This document shows positions 41,207-49,749 of a stretch of 64,000 nucleotides of DNA, piece by piece; positions within the stretch are counted from its first letter, which is position 1; each line of letters begins with the position of its first letter. The DNA lies in the IMG/VR virus record IMGVR_UViG_3300033153_010139, positions 1 through 64,000 of that record, one strand, 5' to 3'. A program made the translations under genes and the position numbers. Below the pieces are notes generated by a model that saw only the letters and a program-made list of their open reading frames with translations, ran no database searches and was not told where the DNA came from. The DNA comes from a virus.

Positions 41207-43365
41207 TGGCCATATTCCCACAGCAGTACTTCACGCGCGACAATGTGCCGATGCGGACCGGTCCGCGTGGCGAGCGCGAGTCGTTCAATTCGGCGGCGCT
41301 CGCTCGCAAGTTCGCCGGACCGCCGAAAGGCGTTTACGTTGGATTCACGCCGACCGCGCTCGGCAGCGTGCTAACGCTCGCGCCGGATCCGACGATGGGC
41401 TACTCGCTGCTGAAGGTCCACTCGTCGGAGGATCCAGCTGGCGTGGACATCGTGATTACCGGCTCGATTACGCTGGACTTCGCGACCGCGTCGCCGTCGG
41501 ACTTCCTCCCCGATGGTGTGCAAGTCGTCGCGCAAGCGGCCTATCGGGAGGCCGCCGAGGCAACGGCTGACATCACGACGCGCCCCAAGACGGCGACGAC
41601 GCTTGAGGCGACCATCGGCGCGTCGGACGCGGCCTTCGATCTGGACTTGGTGTCGGACCTGGCCACGGCGCCGGGCTCCATCAGCATTTCTGTCGTCATG
41701 CCGGGGCCAATCGCGGACACGATTACCGACGACGGGCTCGGTAACCTGGTCAGCGCTGGCGTAGCGCTACCAAGCGGCGGAACGATCGACTACCAGACCG
41801 GCGCGATGACTGGCGTGACGGCTCTGCTCGCCGCCCTCTCGCCGGTCTACCTTACGCGCACGCAAGCTGTTCGTCGTGACGAGGTCTTGCTCTGCCGGAT
41901 CACAGGCATTCCTGGCGCGATCGTTGTGCACAGCACGCTGGCCACGGACCGGGACAGACCGCTGGCGGCCGGTGCGGCGGACTTGGAGTTCGGGTTCATG
42001 CCGCCCACGAGCATGGAAGCGCTCGCCGCCGCAGTCGAGATCGTGAACGAAGTCGGCGATGCTCGTGTTGACCTGCAAAATACGACGCACGCGAGCCTCA
42101 AGGAGCGGATCGACTACGATCTCGGCGCCGAAGCAATGGGCCTGCGGCTCGGGAAGGTGGTCAAGCTCATCCGCAGCAACGCCTATTCTGCTCCGGCTGG
42201 CGCGCCACAGGTCAACATCTCCGGGTCCATGAGCGAAGTCAACCGCGACTACGAGCCCAAGCTCACGTTTGCGGGCAGCGGCTCGGAAACGTCGGCCGGA
42301 GTGATCACTGCACCGGACGATGCCGTGCGGAACGCGGCAATCGTCGTGGATGCCGGAACAGGTGAACGGCTCATCGACAACGCCACCGACAGAAACATCG
42401 TGATCGGCAGAATCGAGCAGGCCGACGACGAGGTGCTCGACGGCGTACTGACATTCACGAACGCGCTGACCATTGTTTCAGGCGACGATTCCTCGGCGTT
42501 CACGGCACAGCTCGAAGCCGGAGACACGATCCAAGGACCGGACGGTCGGCTCTACGAGGTCGGCGCCGTCATCGACGACGGTCAGCTGGTCTTGCGGGAC
42601 GCTTACCTGAGCGCCACCGCGTCAAGCGCGAGTCTGCTCAGGCGACGCTTCCTGCTCAAGTTCATTTCGGCGGCCACCGGCGCGGAGATGGAGCACGAGC
42701 TGGAGGCGGCGGCCACGCTTGAGCTGTTCTTCGCGGTGTTCATGTCGCACGCGCAGGCCAACTTCCACAACGCGCTCGTGATGCAACGATCCGGCGCGCG
42801 TCCGCCTGTGCCGGACGCGTCGCTAACGGTGCCCGGCAAGGTCGAGCTGGCCGGGGCCGTGTCGCCCTACGCCGGCGCCGTCAACCTACAACAGCGCGGC
42901 GCGGACGTCGCGCCGGGCGGGCAGTTCCACACGCTCAACTTCACGGCCGCTGAAGCGCAGCTTGCTGAGCTGTCCGAGGGCAGTGTCGAGGTGCTGGGGA
43001 TCGGGCCGAAGGGGATCAAAGGGCTCGGCGGCGGGCCTGGGCCAAAAGGCCCGGACGGAGACCCCGGCCTGTCTTACAACAACATCTCCACGCTCGTGAC
43101 GAGCGAGGAGCACTATCTCTCCGGCACAGCGACCAGCTCGGTTAGTCTCACGCAGGATTTCGGATTCAACATCGGCATGTTGTCCGGTGGTATTGCTAGA
43201 TTCCGTTCCGGGAACGTCTACACCGGTGGTGACTGGGTTGAGGTTCTCGATATACGGATCGAGAACAACGGGAACGGTGATCCGCAGATCGGCGTAATTG
43301 AGGCGCGAGGCAACGGTGACACCTACGCCGTGCTCTACTTGGATGCGGCGGGATACACAGCCTGA
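41206..43365 (+). CDS. Tail fibre B (second paralogue) with inserted sheath-type module
   Basis: This 719-aa protein is homologous to A and C (PPKGVYVGFTP, LRLGKVVKLIRSNAYSAP, FTNALTIVSGDDSSAF). Relative to both it has an extra block at about 41590-41870 containing TITDDGLGNLV and GGTIDYQTGAMTGVT, the same module found in the sheath. A collagen-like tract GPKGIKGLGGGPGPKGPDGD lies near 42997-43067. The tip (LSYNNISTLVTSEEHYLSGT) is unique and less GC-rich. GTG start overlapping the A stop. Confidence 0.75.
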   Translation: MAIFPQQYFTRDNVPMRTGPRGERESFNSAALARKFAGPPKGVYVGFTPTALGSVLTLAPDPTMGYSLLKVHSSEDPAGVDIVITGSITLDFATASPSDFLPDGVQVVAQAAYREAAEATADITTRPKTATTLEATIGASDAAFDLDLVSDLATAPGSISISVVMPGPIADTITDDGLGNLVSAGVALPSGGTIDYQTGAMTGVTALLAALSPVYLTRTQAVRRDEVLLCRITGIPGAIVVHSTLATDRDRPLAAGAADLEFGFMPPTSMEALAAAVEIVNEVGDARVDLQNTTHASLKERIDYDLGAEAMGLRLGKVVKLIRSNAYSAPAGAPQVNISGSMSEVNRDYEPKLTFAGSGSETSAGVITAPDDAVRNAAIVVDAGTGERLIDNATDRNIVIGRIEQADDEVLDGVLTFTNALTIVSGDDSSAFTAQLEAGDTIQGPDGRLYEVGAVIDDGQLVLRDAYLSATASSASLLRRRFLLKFISAATGAEMEHELEAAATLELFFAVFMSHAQANFHNALVMQRSGARPPVPDASLTVPGKVELAGAVSPYAGAVNLQQRGADVAPGGQFHTLNFTAAEAQLAELSEGSVEVLGIGPKGIKGLGGGPGPKGPDGDPGLSYNNISTLVTSEEHYLSGTATSSVSLTQDFGFNIGMLSGGIARFRSGNVYTGGDWVEVLDIRIENNGNGDPQIGVIEARGNGDTYAVLYLDAAGYTA

Positions 43366-45287
43366 TGGCGAACTTCCCTACATACAGCTTCTCGGAAGAC
43401 AGCGTGGAAGTTCGCTTTCGCGAGCAGCGAATGTCCGACTCTGTGGGCCGCCGCTGCTTCGCGCTACCGCACGGCGTCTACGTCGGCTACGAGCCGCAAG
43501 TTCAGTCGGGTTCCCAAGTGCTCTCGCTGGCGATCGACTCCCGAGTCGGCTTCTCCAGCTTGAAGGTCGGTTCGCAGAGCCTCCCGGTGCAGGTGGACGT
43601 CTTCACGAAGGAGACGGTCACACTCAACTTCACCGGCCACACGCAGTTCCCCGTCTTCGTGATCGCCCGCGCTGACTGCGCAAAGGACTCGCACACGCAG
43701 GGGCGCATCCTCACGAGAACCGCAGGCGCCGCAGGTCCGCAAGAGATCAACATCTGCAAGGTGGACAAGCCGGACGCCGACCTGACCCTGGACGTGTCCA
43801 TTCCAGCGAGCCGCCACTTGCCGGTTGCTCACGAAGGGCAGGCGTTCGGCTACATGCTGCCCGGATCGGCCGAAGACATCATCTTCGCCCAGTCGGTGAC
43901 CGCCGAGGTCATTCGCTCGCGCTACTCGCTCGCGACGCCGGATCCGCTCCCGCCCACTCCACCGCCAGCTGGACAGAAGCTCAACGACCGCTTGGCGCTT
44001 GACCTGTCCGCCGACTACCTCGCATCCCAAATGGGGTTGCGGAACAACATTCTCGTGGCCAACGCTAAGACGCTGCCGGCCGGCGGCAGCTCGGCAAACG
44101 TCTCCGGGTCATTCGCGGGCACCAGCCGCGAGTTCGAGCCGAAGATGACGCTAGCCCCCGGCGGGTCCGAATCCGCCGAGGGCGCGATCACCGCTCCGGC
44201 CGACGCCGTCCGCAACGTCTGTTTCCTGGTGAATGACGCGACCGGTCTGCGGGTCATCGACGCCGGCCGTCACCCGGTCTACGGGCGCCTGTCTGCATCG
44301 GCTGTAACACCGTTCTCCGGCACGATAACGTTCACGAACGCGCAGACGGCCGTGGTGGGCGTGGCGACGAGTTTCCAGACGGAGCTGGAGGTCGGTGACA
44401 TCATTGTCGGCGACGACGGCGTGTGGTACGAGATCGAGGCGATCCCGTCGCAGACCGATCTGGAGCTGTCGGCCGCTTACCAGGGCGTGACCGTGGCCGG
44501 CGTCGGTTCGAGCTACAGGCGCTACACGCTCTCGTTCTTCTCGCGCGGTACCGGGTCTGAGGCGGTGCATACGCTGGCCGAGCCGGTGAACATGCGGTTC
44601 TTCTTCTCCGCTTGGAACCGCGTTGATCGCCCGGCGTTCGACGCTATCGCGTTCATGCACCGCACCGGTGAACGTCCAGTGCTCGGCGAAGCGTCTGGAA
44701 CGCTCGCTGGGCGCATTCTGCTGGCTGCCGCGGGCGCCAAGGCCGGGGCCATCCGCACGGTCACGGACGACCAGGTCTCGGTCGGCGACAACTTCCACAC
44801 GCTCAATTTCTCGGCGGACAACGCGGTAGTCACGCCGGCAGGCACAGGCGTTGCGAACGTCGTTGTGCAGGGCGACCAAGGTCCGCTCGGCCCGGGATCG
44901 ATAGAGGGCCCGCAGGGTCCAATCGGCACAGCCGGACCAGGCATGATCCAGTGCATTCCGTTCGTGGTTTCGTCAGATCTGGCCCACGACCCGGGCGGTC
45001 CACTATCCCCGGAAATTCCAGGGGTAATCGGGCTCGGCGGTTCGGGCAAGCAGGGCACTTATACCGTGGACTTCTCGGCAACTACGCCAACGCTCGCTGG
45101 CGAGATCGTACATGCCGTAGGCGGGTTCGCGCTGCTCAGGGCCGGCGGCGACATTCTGGGCTACTGGTACGATGCCGCCGCGTGGCGCATTGATTCCATC
45201 GTTAAGACTGGTCCACTGGTCGTGACGCTAACGTACAGCTTGGGCGGCGCGTCGTCGGCCAGGTTTTTCATAGGAGCATGTGTGTGA
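43365..45287 (+). CDS. Tail fibre C (third paralogue)
   Basis: This 640-aa protein has the shared N-terminal motif LPHGVYVGYEP and the shaft repeat FTNAQTAVVGVATSFQTELE. A collagen-like tract GDQGPLGPGSIEGPQGPIGT lies near 44871-44942, followed by a third distinct tip (VVSSDLAHDPGGPL, AGEIVHAVGGFALLRAGGDI). Three tandem copies with constant shafts and different tips suggest host-range diversification or mixed fibres. ATG overlaps the B stop. Confidence 0.75.
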   Translation: MANFPTYSFSEDSVEVRFREQRMSDSVGRRCFALPHGVYVGYEPQVQSGSQVLSLAIDSRVGFSSLKVGSQSLPVQVDVFTKETVTLNFTGHTQFPVFVIARADCAKDSHTQGRILTRTAGAAGPQEINICKVDKPDADLTLDVSIPASRHLPVAHEGQAFGYMLPGSAEDIIFAQSVTAEVIRSRYSLATPDPLPPTPPPAGQKLNDRLALDLSADYLASQMGLRNNILVANAKTLPAGGSSANVSGSFAGTSREFEPKMTLAPGGSESAEGAITAPADAVRNVCFLVNDATGLRVIDAGRHPVYGRLSASAVTPFSGTITFTNAQTAVVGVATSFQTELEVGDIIVGDDGVWYEIEAIPSQTDLELSAAYQGVTVAGVGSSYRRYTLSFFSRGTGSEAVHTLAEPVNMRFFFSAWNRVDRPAFDAIAFMHRTGERPVLGEASGTLAGRILLAAAGAKAGAIRTVTDDQVSVGDNFHTLNFSADNAVVTPAGTGVANVVVQGDQGPLGPGSIEGPQGPIGTAGPGMIQCIPFVVSSDLAHDPGGPLSPEIPGVIGLGGSGKQGTYTVDFSATTPTLAGEIVHAVGGFALLRAGGDILGYWYDAAAWRIDSIVKTGPLVVTLTYSLGGASSARFFIGACV

Positions 45288-45874
45288 GGCACCTATTCAG
45301 CTACGGCGCGAATGGCACCATCATCGGCACCCACGCGTACCAGCAGGCTTCGACCGGCCTGCGCGGCTGGCCGGACCACTACGAGTGCGACAATCCGAAC
45401 ACGGAGCAGCCAGACTCTCGCGCGTGGCTTGACGCGCTAACAATGAAACCGGCCGGCGGGTTCATCTTCTACGAATGTCCGCATTCGGGGGCAGAGGACC
45501 CGTGCGTGTGCGCGGCCGAACAGATGGCCGATCACTACGTTGAAGGGAACCTGTTCGTACCGCTTCCAACTGTTGTCGTTCAGCTGAGCGGTGTTGCTGT
45601 AGCAGCGAACACCGTGGTCAGCTATCCAGTCGGAACATTGCTCAAGCTGCAAATCTCTTGTGCCGGGTCTGCCGCTACGGCGGTAGTGGTAGCACAGAGC
45701 AAGAATCCGCAGGTTCTCGATACTACAGAAGCCTGCGTTGAGGCGGTCATGGCCAACGGCATGGCCGAGGAGATCGACGTCTACGCCCCCGCCCAAGGCA
45801 TGGTGGGTGCGCTGTCTATTTCAGGCAGTCGCTTCCGCTCGTTCAATTTCAGCATTCGCGGCTGGGGCTCGTAG
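45278..45874 (+). CDS. Hypothetical fibre-associated protein
   Basis: This protein of up to 198 aa overlaps the end of fibre C. The GTG at 45284 (VRHLFSYG) has better spacing from AGGAG than the ATG at 45278. It has several Cys residues (YECPHSGAEDPCVCAAEQ) and a beta-rich C-terminal half ending RFRSFNFSIRGWGS. The position suggests a fibre tip, chaperone or adhesin. Its stop lies inside a hairpin. Confidence 0.55.
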   Translation: MCVRHLFSYGANGTIIGTHAYQQASTGLRGWPDHYECDNPNTEQPDSRAWLDALTMKPAGGFIFYECPHSGAEDPCVCAAEQMADHYVEGNLFVPLPTVVVQLSGVAVAANTVVSYPVGTLLKLQISCAGSAATAVVVAQSKNPQVLDTTEACVEAVMANGMAEEIDVYAPAQGMVGALSISGSRFRSFNFSIRGWGS

Positions 45875-45881
45875 CCCCAGC
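45861..45881 (+). terminator. Hairpin overlapping the stop of the fibre operon
   Basis: GCTGGGGCT, CGT, AGCCCCAGC is a perfect 9-bp stem with a 3-nt loop. The TAG stop of the preceding gene lies within it. There is no T-run, so it may be a pause, processing or stability element that ends the fibre transcript. Confidence 0.55.
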
Positions 45882-45906
45882 AACCGCTCAACCGACGGAG
45901 GAAGAA

Positions 45907-46224
45907 ATGAGACGACTCGGAGTAGCGGTGCTCGCGGCGGCGCTGCTGTTGTTCCCAGGCTGTTGTGCCTCGGTCAGCGCAGTCCACCCCGACACCAATG
46001 TGAGCATCGGGAGCTACGTCAAAGCGCTCAAGAAGATCAAGGAGAACGTCGCGACAATGCGCGGCGATCACAAGACGGCGTTGGAGCGCGCGCAGCCACC
46101 GTACGTGCCGGAGCTGGTAGAGGCCGAGCTTGGTCTCTACGACACGACGAACACGCTCTGTGACGACGCGCTGAACGGCACCGAGGACGCGGCGCCGTCG
46201 CCGACCGAAGGCGGTGACGAATGA
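45907..46224 (+). CDS. Putative lipoprotein
   Basis: This 105-aa protein starts MRRLGVAVLAAALLLFPGCC, a signal peptide with positive start, hydrophobic core and Cys at a lipobox-like position (the -3 residue is Phe, so not canonical). The rest is helical and charged (YVKALKKIKENVATMRGDHK). Phage lipoproteins act as outer-membrane spanins or superinfection-exclusion factors; which, if either, cannot be told. GGAGGAAGAA precedes the ATG. First of three linked genes. Confidence 0.6.
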   Translation: MRRLGVAVLAAALLLFPGCCASVSAVHPDTNVSIGSYVKALKKIKENVATMRGDHKTALERAQPPYVPELVEAELGLYDTTNTLCDDALNGTEDAAPSPTEGGDE

Positions 46225-46670
46225 GCGCGGACTTCGACAAGCAGGTTCGTGAGATTGCCGAGCCCAAGGTCATGGCCGCGTTGGACCGAGCCAAGACCGC
46301 CTACATGGCCGAGTTCGGGGACTTCGTGGAGGGCATCCACAAGGACGAGCTGGCCGAGCACTTCCAGAAGGCCGGCGAGTGCAAGCTCAAGGCGCTCTTG
46401 GAGTCGGACAAGACCGTGGCGGCTCAGTACGCCAAGGCAGCCGAGCGGCACATGGATTCGATCGAGACGCTGGGCGTTGGCGCCGTGATCATCGCCAAGG
46501 CGAAGACGGCCAGCGTGCTCCGTGTGACAGCTGGCATCATCCTCGACACGCTCGGGGACGTGGCGCTGGCGGTCATCAAGACCGTGGCCGAAGGGCTCGT
46601 GGACGGGCTGATCAAGGGCTTCATGCCCGAGGGAGGGATTGCTGGCGAAGCCGGCAGCTTTCCTGGTTGA
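46221..46670 (+). CDS. Hypothetical helical protein
   Basis: This 149-aa protein starts at an ATGA overlap. The first ~80 residues are charged helices; the last ~55 are apolar (ASVLRVTAGIILDTLGDVAL, IKTVAEGLVDGLIKGFMPEG) and could be an amphipathic or membrane-associated segment. Together with the lipoprotein-like gene upstream this might form an envelope-acting pair. No family is recognised. Confidence 0.55.
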   Translation: MSADFDKQVREIAEPKVMAALDRAKTAYMAEFGDFVEGIHKDELAEHFQKAGECKLKALLESDKTVAAQYAKAAERHMDSIETLGVGAVIIAKAKTASVLRVTAGIILDTLGDVALAVIKTVAEGLVDGLIKGFMPEGGIAGEAGSFPG

Positions 46671-46746
46671 GACTCTGCTCGGCGACAAGGACAAGGACAA
46701 GGACGAATCAACCCCGCTCAGTTCCGAATGGAAGAAGGAGAGAACA

Positions 46747-47073
46747 ATGGCGGAATGGACGCAGGCTCAGTTGAAGGAGATGGCCGGAGGGGTCATCGGG
46801 CTGTTTGACGACGGGTTCCAGTTCAGCGACATCTTCGAGATCGTGCCGAAGGTCATGGAGGTCGTGGCTTTGGTGAAGGACACGACGGGCCCCGAGAAGA
46901 AGGAGCTGGCGATCATGCTCGGTGAGTACATCATCGATGAGACCGACTTCCCCTGGCTCCCGGACGCTCTCGTGGATCCGATCTGCAAGAAGTTCCTGCC
47001 CGGCGCGGTGCAGATGGCATGGGACGCTTCCAAGGGCAAGTTCGCTTTCGGCGGCAACGACGCGAGCGAGTAG
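46747..47073 (+). CDS. Hypothetical acidic helical protein
   Basis: This 108-aa protein starts at the ATG at 46747 with AAGGAGAG about 6 nt upstream. It contains FQFSDIFEIVPKVMEVVALV and ETDFPWLPDALVDPICKKFL, compact helices of an unknown family. A longer reading from a TTG at 46639 is possible but lacks a comparable ribosome-binding site. It is the last gene before the non-coding RNA candidate. Confidence 0.6.
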   Translation: MAEWTQAQLKEMAGGVIGLFDDGFQFSDIFEIVPKVMEVVALVKDTTGPEKKELAIMLGEYIIDETDFPWLPDALVDPICKKFLPGAVQMAWDASKGKFAFGGNDASE

Positions 47074-47106
47074 CCACAAGCACTTGGGAACGTTTTTCGG
47101 AAAGCG

Positions 47107-47135
47107 TTGACTTCGTGTCGGTGAATCCGTAAAAC
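47107..47135 (+). promoter_or_regulatory. Sigma70-type promoter TTGACT-17-TAAAAC
   Basis: TTGACT (47107-47112) and TAAAAC (47130-47135) are separated by exactly 17 bp. This is the best sigma70-like promoter I see in the window and no start codon with a ribosome-binding site follows closely. A small hairpin (47089-47108) overlaps the -35 box. Confidence 0.7.
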
Positions 47136-47141
47136 AGCTCT

Positions 47142-47455
47142 CGCTCAACGAGGTTGGGTGTCGCAGTCAGCAGCGCTGGCGCGAGTCACAGGCGGGACGG
47201 CCGGGGTCTTTCGGGACCTTGGAGAGAGCGGCTGGGCTAGAGGACAACGGCCACCCTGACGGTTGGAACCGGGTCCGAAGGTCGCCGAGCAAGTGCTCGG
47301 TAGGCGCGCGGTGGTGAGGTCGGCAGCTTGGCTGGAGGGGAAACCTGAAGGCCGAGGCGGCGCACGACAACGAATGGGTAGGGTCATTCGCTTCTTCACG
47401 GACGGTGATCCAGGGTAAGGCGGTTCAAGAGTTCGCTCTTGGCCGCCTTTGCTCA
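47142..47455 (+). ncRNA. Candidate structured non-coding RNA, about 310 nt
   Basis: The 450-nt gap between 47073 and 47525 has no gene but has a promoter at one end and a strong hairpin at the other. Inside are local stems: GGTCT-TTCG-GGACC (47205-47218), CCGAGC-AAGT-GCTCGG (47285-47300), GGAC pairing with GTCC around 47242-47276, CGAATG with CATTCG (47371-47390), and TCAC with GTGA near 47397. Many GA-rich joints resemble structured RNA. I compared it by eye with RNase P RNA, tmRNA, SRP RNA and group I introns and found no match. Confidence 0.55.
47417..47450 (+). terminator. UUCG-capped terminator-like hairpin
   Basis: AAGGCGG, TT, CAAGAG, TTCG, CTCTTG, G, CCGCCTT, then T. The stem has 13 bp with a small internal loop and a stable UUCG tetraloop, followed by only three T residues (two in the stem). 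It probably ends the RNA that starts near 47142. Confidence 0.7.
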
Positions 47456-47524
47456 TCCCAGAGAAGAGTAGTCGCTGGTGCTTGTCGCATTCGTGGCCCA
47501 TAATGGTGCGCGGAGGCGCGGCTT

Positions 47525-48250
47525 ATGGCGTGGGATCGCCTGGAACAGCTCAACCGGTTGCTGGGGACTGGCCCACCGGCGAGCGCCTACATCTTCCCCG
47601 AGATGCCAGGAACCTTCAGCCGCACAACGGCGCGGTCGAGCGACGAGATCTTCGTCTTCCAGTACTGGCCCGAGTCGGTAGAGGCCGCCTACACGGTCAA
47701 CTACGCGCAGAAGTCGGTCCCAGGAGGCTCCCACGACCTCCAGCAGTGGACCGGCGGCAGCGGCCGGGACATTACCTTCCCCGTCGTGTTCACCGCTGAG
47801 GTCAGCGCTGACGTGCGCGGCTTGCTTGGCGTGTCGCCGCCCGTGGAGCTGCTGCCATCCGTGCGCTACACCGTAGACGTGCGCGGCGCCGTGTCCTACC
47901 TCCAGTCGCTCATGCTCGGCAGCTACGGCAAAGAGAGACAAGCGGGCGGCGGGCTCAACAACCTCGCGAGGCCGCCAAAGAAGATCTGGCTTGTGCTCGA
48001 AGGCACTGGGCTCGGCGGCAACAAGGACGAGGTGCTGGTCATTCTTCGATCCGCGCCGGTCACTTACGAGGCGTGGTTTCCAAACGGGAAGCCGCGTATC
48101 GTAGCGATGTCGCTCACGTTCACGGAGATCGTGCAGCGGTCAACGGCAACGCAAGGCAAGTCGTCCATCCAGTTCATCGGGCGCGAGGTGTTCGAGCGCG
48201 ACGGCGAGTTCTACAACTACCGAGGCACCGTCGATCGGGCGCTGGGTTAG
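47525..48250 (+). CDS. CIS-tube-like baseplate adaptor protein
   Basis: This 241-aa protein has EIFVFQYWPESVEAAYTVNY, AQKSVPGGSHDLQQWTGGSG and RDITFPVVFTAE. This matches the contractile-injection-system tube/adaptor family (CIS_tube, XkdP-like N-terminus) that bridges tube and LysM protein. It sits far from the baseplate module, after the ncRNA candidate. GGAGG lies about 8 nt before the ATG. Confidence 0.6.
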   Translation: MAWDRLEQLNRLLGTGPPASAYIFPEMPGTFSRTTARSSDEIFVFQYWPESVEAAYTVNYAQKSVPGGSHDLQQWTGGSGRDITFPVVFTAEVSADVRGLLGVSPPVELLPSVRYTVDVRGAVSYLQSLMLGSYGKERQAGGGLNNLARPPKKIWLVLEGTGLGGNKDEVLVILRSAPVTYEAWFPNGKPRIVAMSLTFTEIVQRSTATQGKSSIQFIGREVFERDGEFYNYRGTVDRALG

Positions 48251-48260
48251 GAGAGTCTGA

Positions 48261-48584
48261 GTGGCAGGCACAGGCGAAACGAGCATTCGCTCCTACAACT
48301 ACTACAAGGATGACGTGATCGCCGGCACCGGGGTCTATACCGATGCCGGAAACATCCTCACGTTCGTGGACCAGGACACGACCAAGCCGTTCACCAGCCA
48401 CTCGATCATGCTGGCGAACGACGCGGCGTCCGACATCTACTTCCGAGTCGCGCCGGACGGTGGCGGCGCGCCGGACCACGGTCGCGTGAAGGCTGGTGAG
48501 GTGCTGGTGCAGGACTTCAGGAGGCTCAAGGCGATCTACCTCAAGGGCACTGCTGGAGCCGCCTATCGTTTTTGGGCTTGGTAG
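48261..48584 (+). CDS. Small beta-rich virion protein
   Basis: This 107-aa protein from a GTG has FTSHSIMLANDAASDIYFRV, APDGGGAPDHGRVKAGEVLV and a final YLKGTAGAAYRFWAW, a jelly-like beta pattern seen in phage decoration or fibre-cap proteins. AGGAG lies about 6 nt upstream. Specific role unknown. Confidence 0.5.
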   Translation: MAGTGETSIRSYNYYKDDVIAGTGVYTDAGNILTFVDQDTTKPFTSHSIMLANDAASDIYFRVAPDGGGAPDHGRVKAGEVLVQDFRRLKAIYLKGTAGAAYRFWAW

Positions 48585-48589
48585 TCGTC

Positions 48590-49129
48590 GTGAGCGGGCT
48601 GGGCAAACGCGGACCGGGCGGCTTCACCGTAGGCGCGCTCCAAGGCGTCCACGGCGGCGAGCGCATCTTCGTGCCCGACATGTTCCAGGCGCCGGAGGCA
48701 GCTTGGCCGGTGCCGACGGTTGCGCCAGTCGCGTCGGACGTGCCTTACTCGGCGACCGGTCTCGTGCGCGCCTACGTGGACTCGGGCGAGACCAGCATCG
48801 GGTTCTCGCTCAAGATCCCAGCTGGCGTGACGACGATGGTCATGCGGATGCCGGGCCGTGCGGGAGACGCGCCGGCAGCTCCGGGCCAGGTCGTCATGCG
48901 CCTGCACGCGCGCGTTGGCGTCGGCGCGTGGATCGGGCCGACGGCGCTGGGCGTGTTAGCCGTGCCCAATGACCTGGCGCAGAGCTGGTCCTTCTCGACG
49001 ACGCTCGCCGGTCTTGGCTTGGGCGCCGGCAACGACGCGCAGTTCATTCTGAGCAGGAATCCAGGATCGGCTTCGGATACCCTGGTGGGGCGCTGGTTCC
49101 TGTACGAGCTGGGGGTCAACTTCGCATGA
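48590..49129 (+). CDS. Fibre-region structural protein
   Basis: This 179-aa protein is taken from the GTG at 48590, 5 nt after the previous stop. VRAYVDSGETSIGFSLKIPA resembles the beta domains of the adhesin at 56012. The C-terminus (QFILSRNPGSASDTLVGRWF) ends in a strand. Part of a series of overlapping fibre-type genes. Confidence 0.5.
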   Translation: MSGLGKRGPGGFTVGALQGVHGGERIFVPDMFQAPEAAWPVPTVAPVASDVPYSATGLVRAYVDSGETSIGFSLKIPAGVTTMVMRMPGRAGDAPAAPGQVVMRLHARVGVGAWIGPTALGVLAVPNDLAQSWSFSTTLAGLGLGAGNDAQFILSRNPGSASDTLVGRWFLYELGVNFA

Positions 49130-49749
49130 GCGCGCTCACCAGACCTGGCGGTGGCACCATCGGCACGCCGGTCGATCCGGCGTCGCCGTCCGGGATCCTC
49201 ATCGATCCCTACACCGAGATTGGCCAAACACCGCTGCTCGATGAGGTCATCAAGGGCGACGGGCTTGGCGGCTGGACGATCGGGCTTCCTCCGGGCGGTC
49301 CGCCGAGCGGCGTGGCGGGGGGCGACCTGTCCGGCACCTACGCTAATCCGACGGTCAAGACCAAGCGCCTGGTGCTGGAGTTCGCTTCTCCTGGGCGCGT
49401 GATGTCCGCCGGCGTTCGTTACTTGGACCGAGAGGCCATTGCCTGTTCGCTGATCCCCACGCTGCTGCACGCGGCCTGGAACCTCATCGGTATCTCGATT
49501 GTGGTCGATCTTGTTGACGCTTCGCGGACCTACGACGTCGAGGTCGTCAGCAACCCGCACACCGGATCGCCTGCGATCATCGGGACTGCGCTGACCGTGC
49601 CTCTGAGCACCTTGAGCGCGTCAACGCGAGCGCTCACGACCGCCGTTCCGGTGAACACGCTCTGGGGCGTGCGGATCGTGCGAGCTACCGGTTCGGGGCT
49701 GTCCACCTTCACGCGCGCTCGCGTGGAGATCGAAGTGGAGATGCCATGA
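49126..49749 (+). CDS. Fibre-type protein with GGDLSGTY motif
   Basis: This 207-aa protein has AGGDLSGTYANPTVK, a motif that recurs in phage tail fibre shafts. A C-terminal beta domain (LVLEFASPGRVMSAGVRYLD, NLIGISIVVDLVDASRTYDV) follows, likely a receptor-binding or trimerisation unit. ATGA overlaps on both sides. Confidence 0.6.
   Translation: MSALTRPGGGTIGTPVDPASPSGILIDPYTEIGQTPLLDEVIKGDGLGGWTIGLPPGGPPSGVAGGDLSGTYANPTVKTKRLVLEFASPGRVMSAGVRYLDREAIACSLIPTLLHAAWNLIGISIVVDLVDASRTYDVEVVSNPHTGSPAIIGTALTVPLSTLSASTRALTTAVPVNTLWGVRIVRATGSGLSTFTRARVEIEVEMP

Noticed and set aside
40822-44942. True collagen-like fibres
   Set aside because: Each G-x-y tract is short (about 7-9 triplets, some broken), so they are linkers rather than collagen domains.
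39278-45287. Diversity-generating retroelement acting on fibre tips
   Set aside because: No reverse transcriptase and no template/variable repeat pair with A-biased substitutions were seen in the window.
47142-47455. RNase P RNA, tmRNA, SRP RNA or group I intron as identity of the RNA candidate
   Set aside because: Conserved cores (GAGGAAAGUCC, tmRNA tag frame and tRNA-like ends, GGAAGGAAGCAGCC, P7-type core) could not be found by eye.
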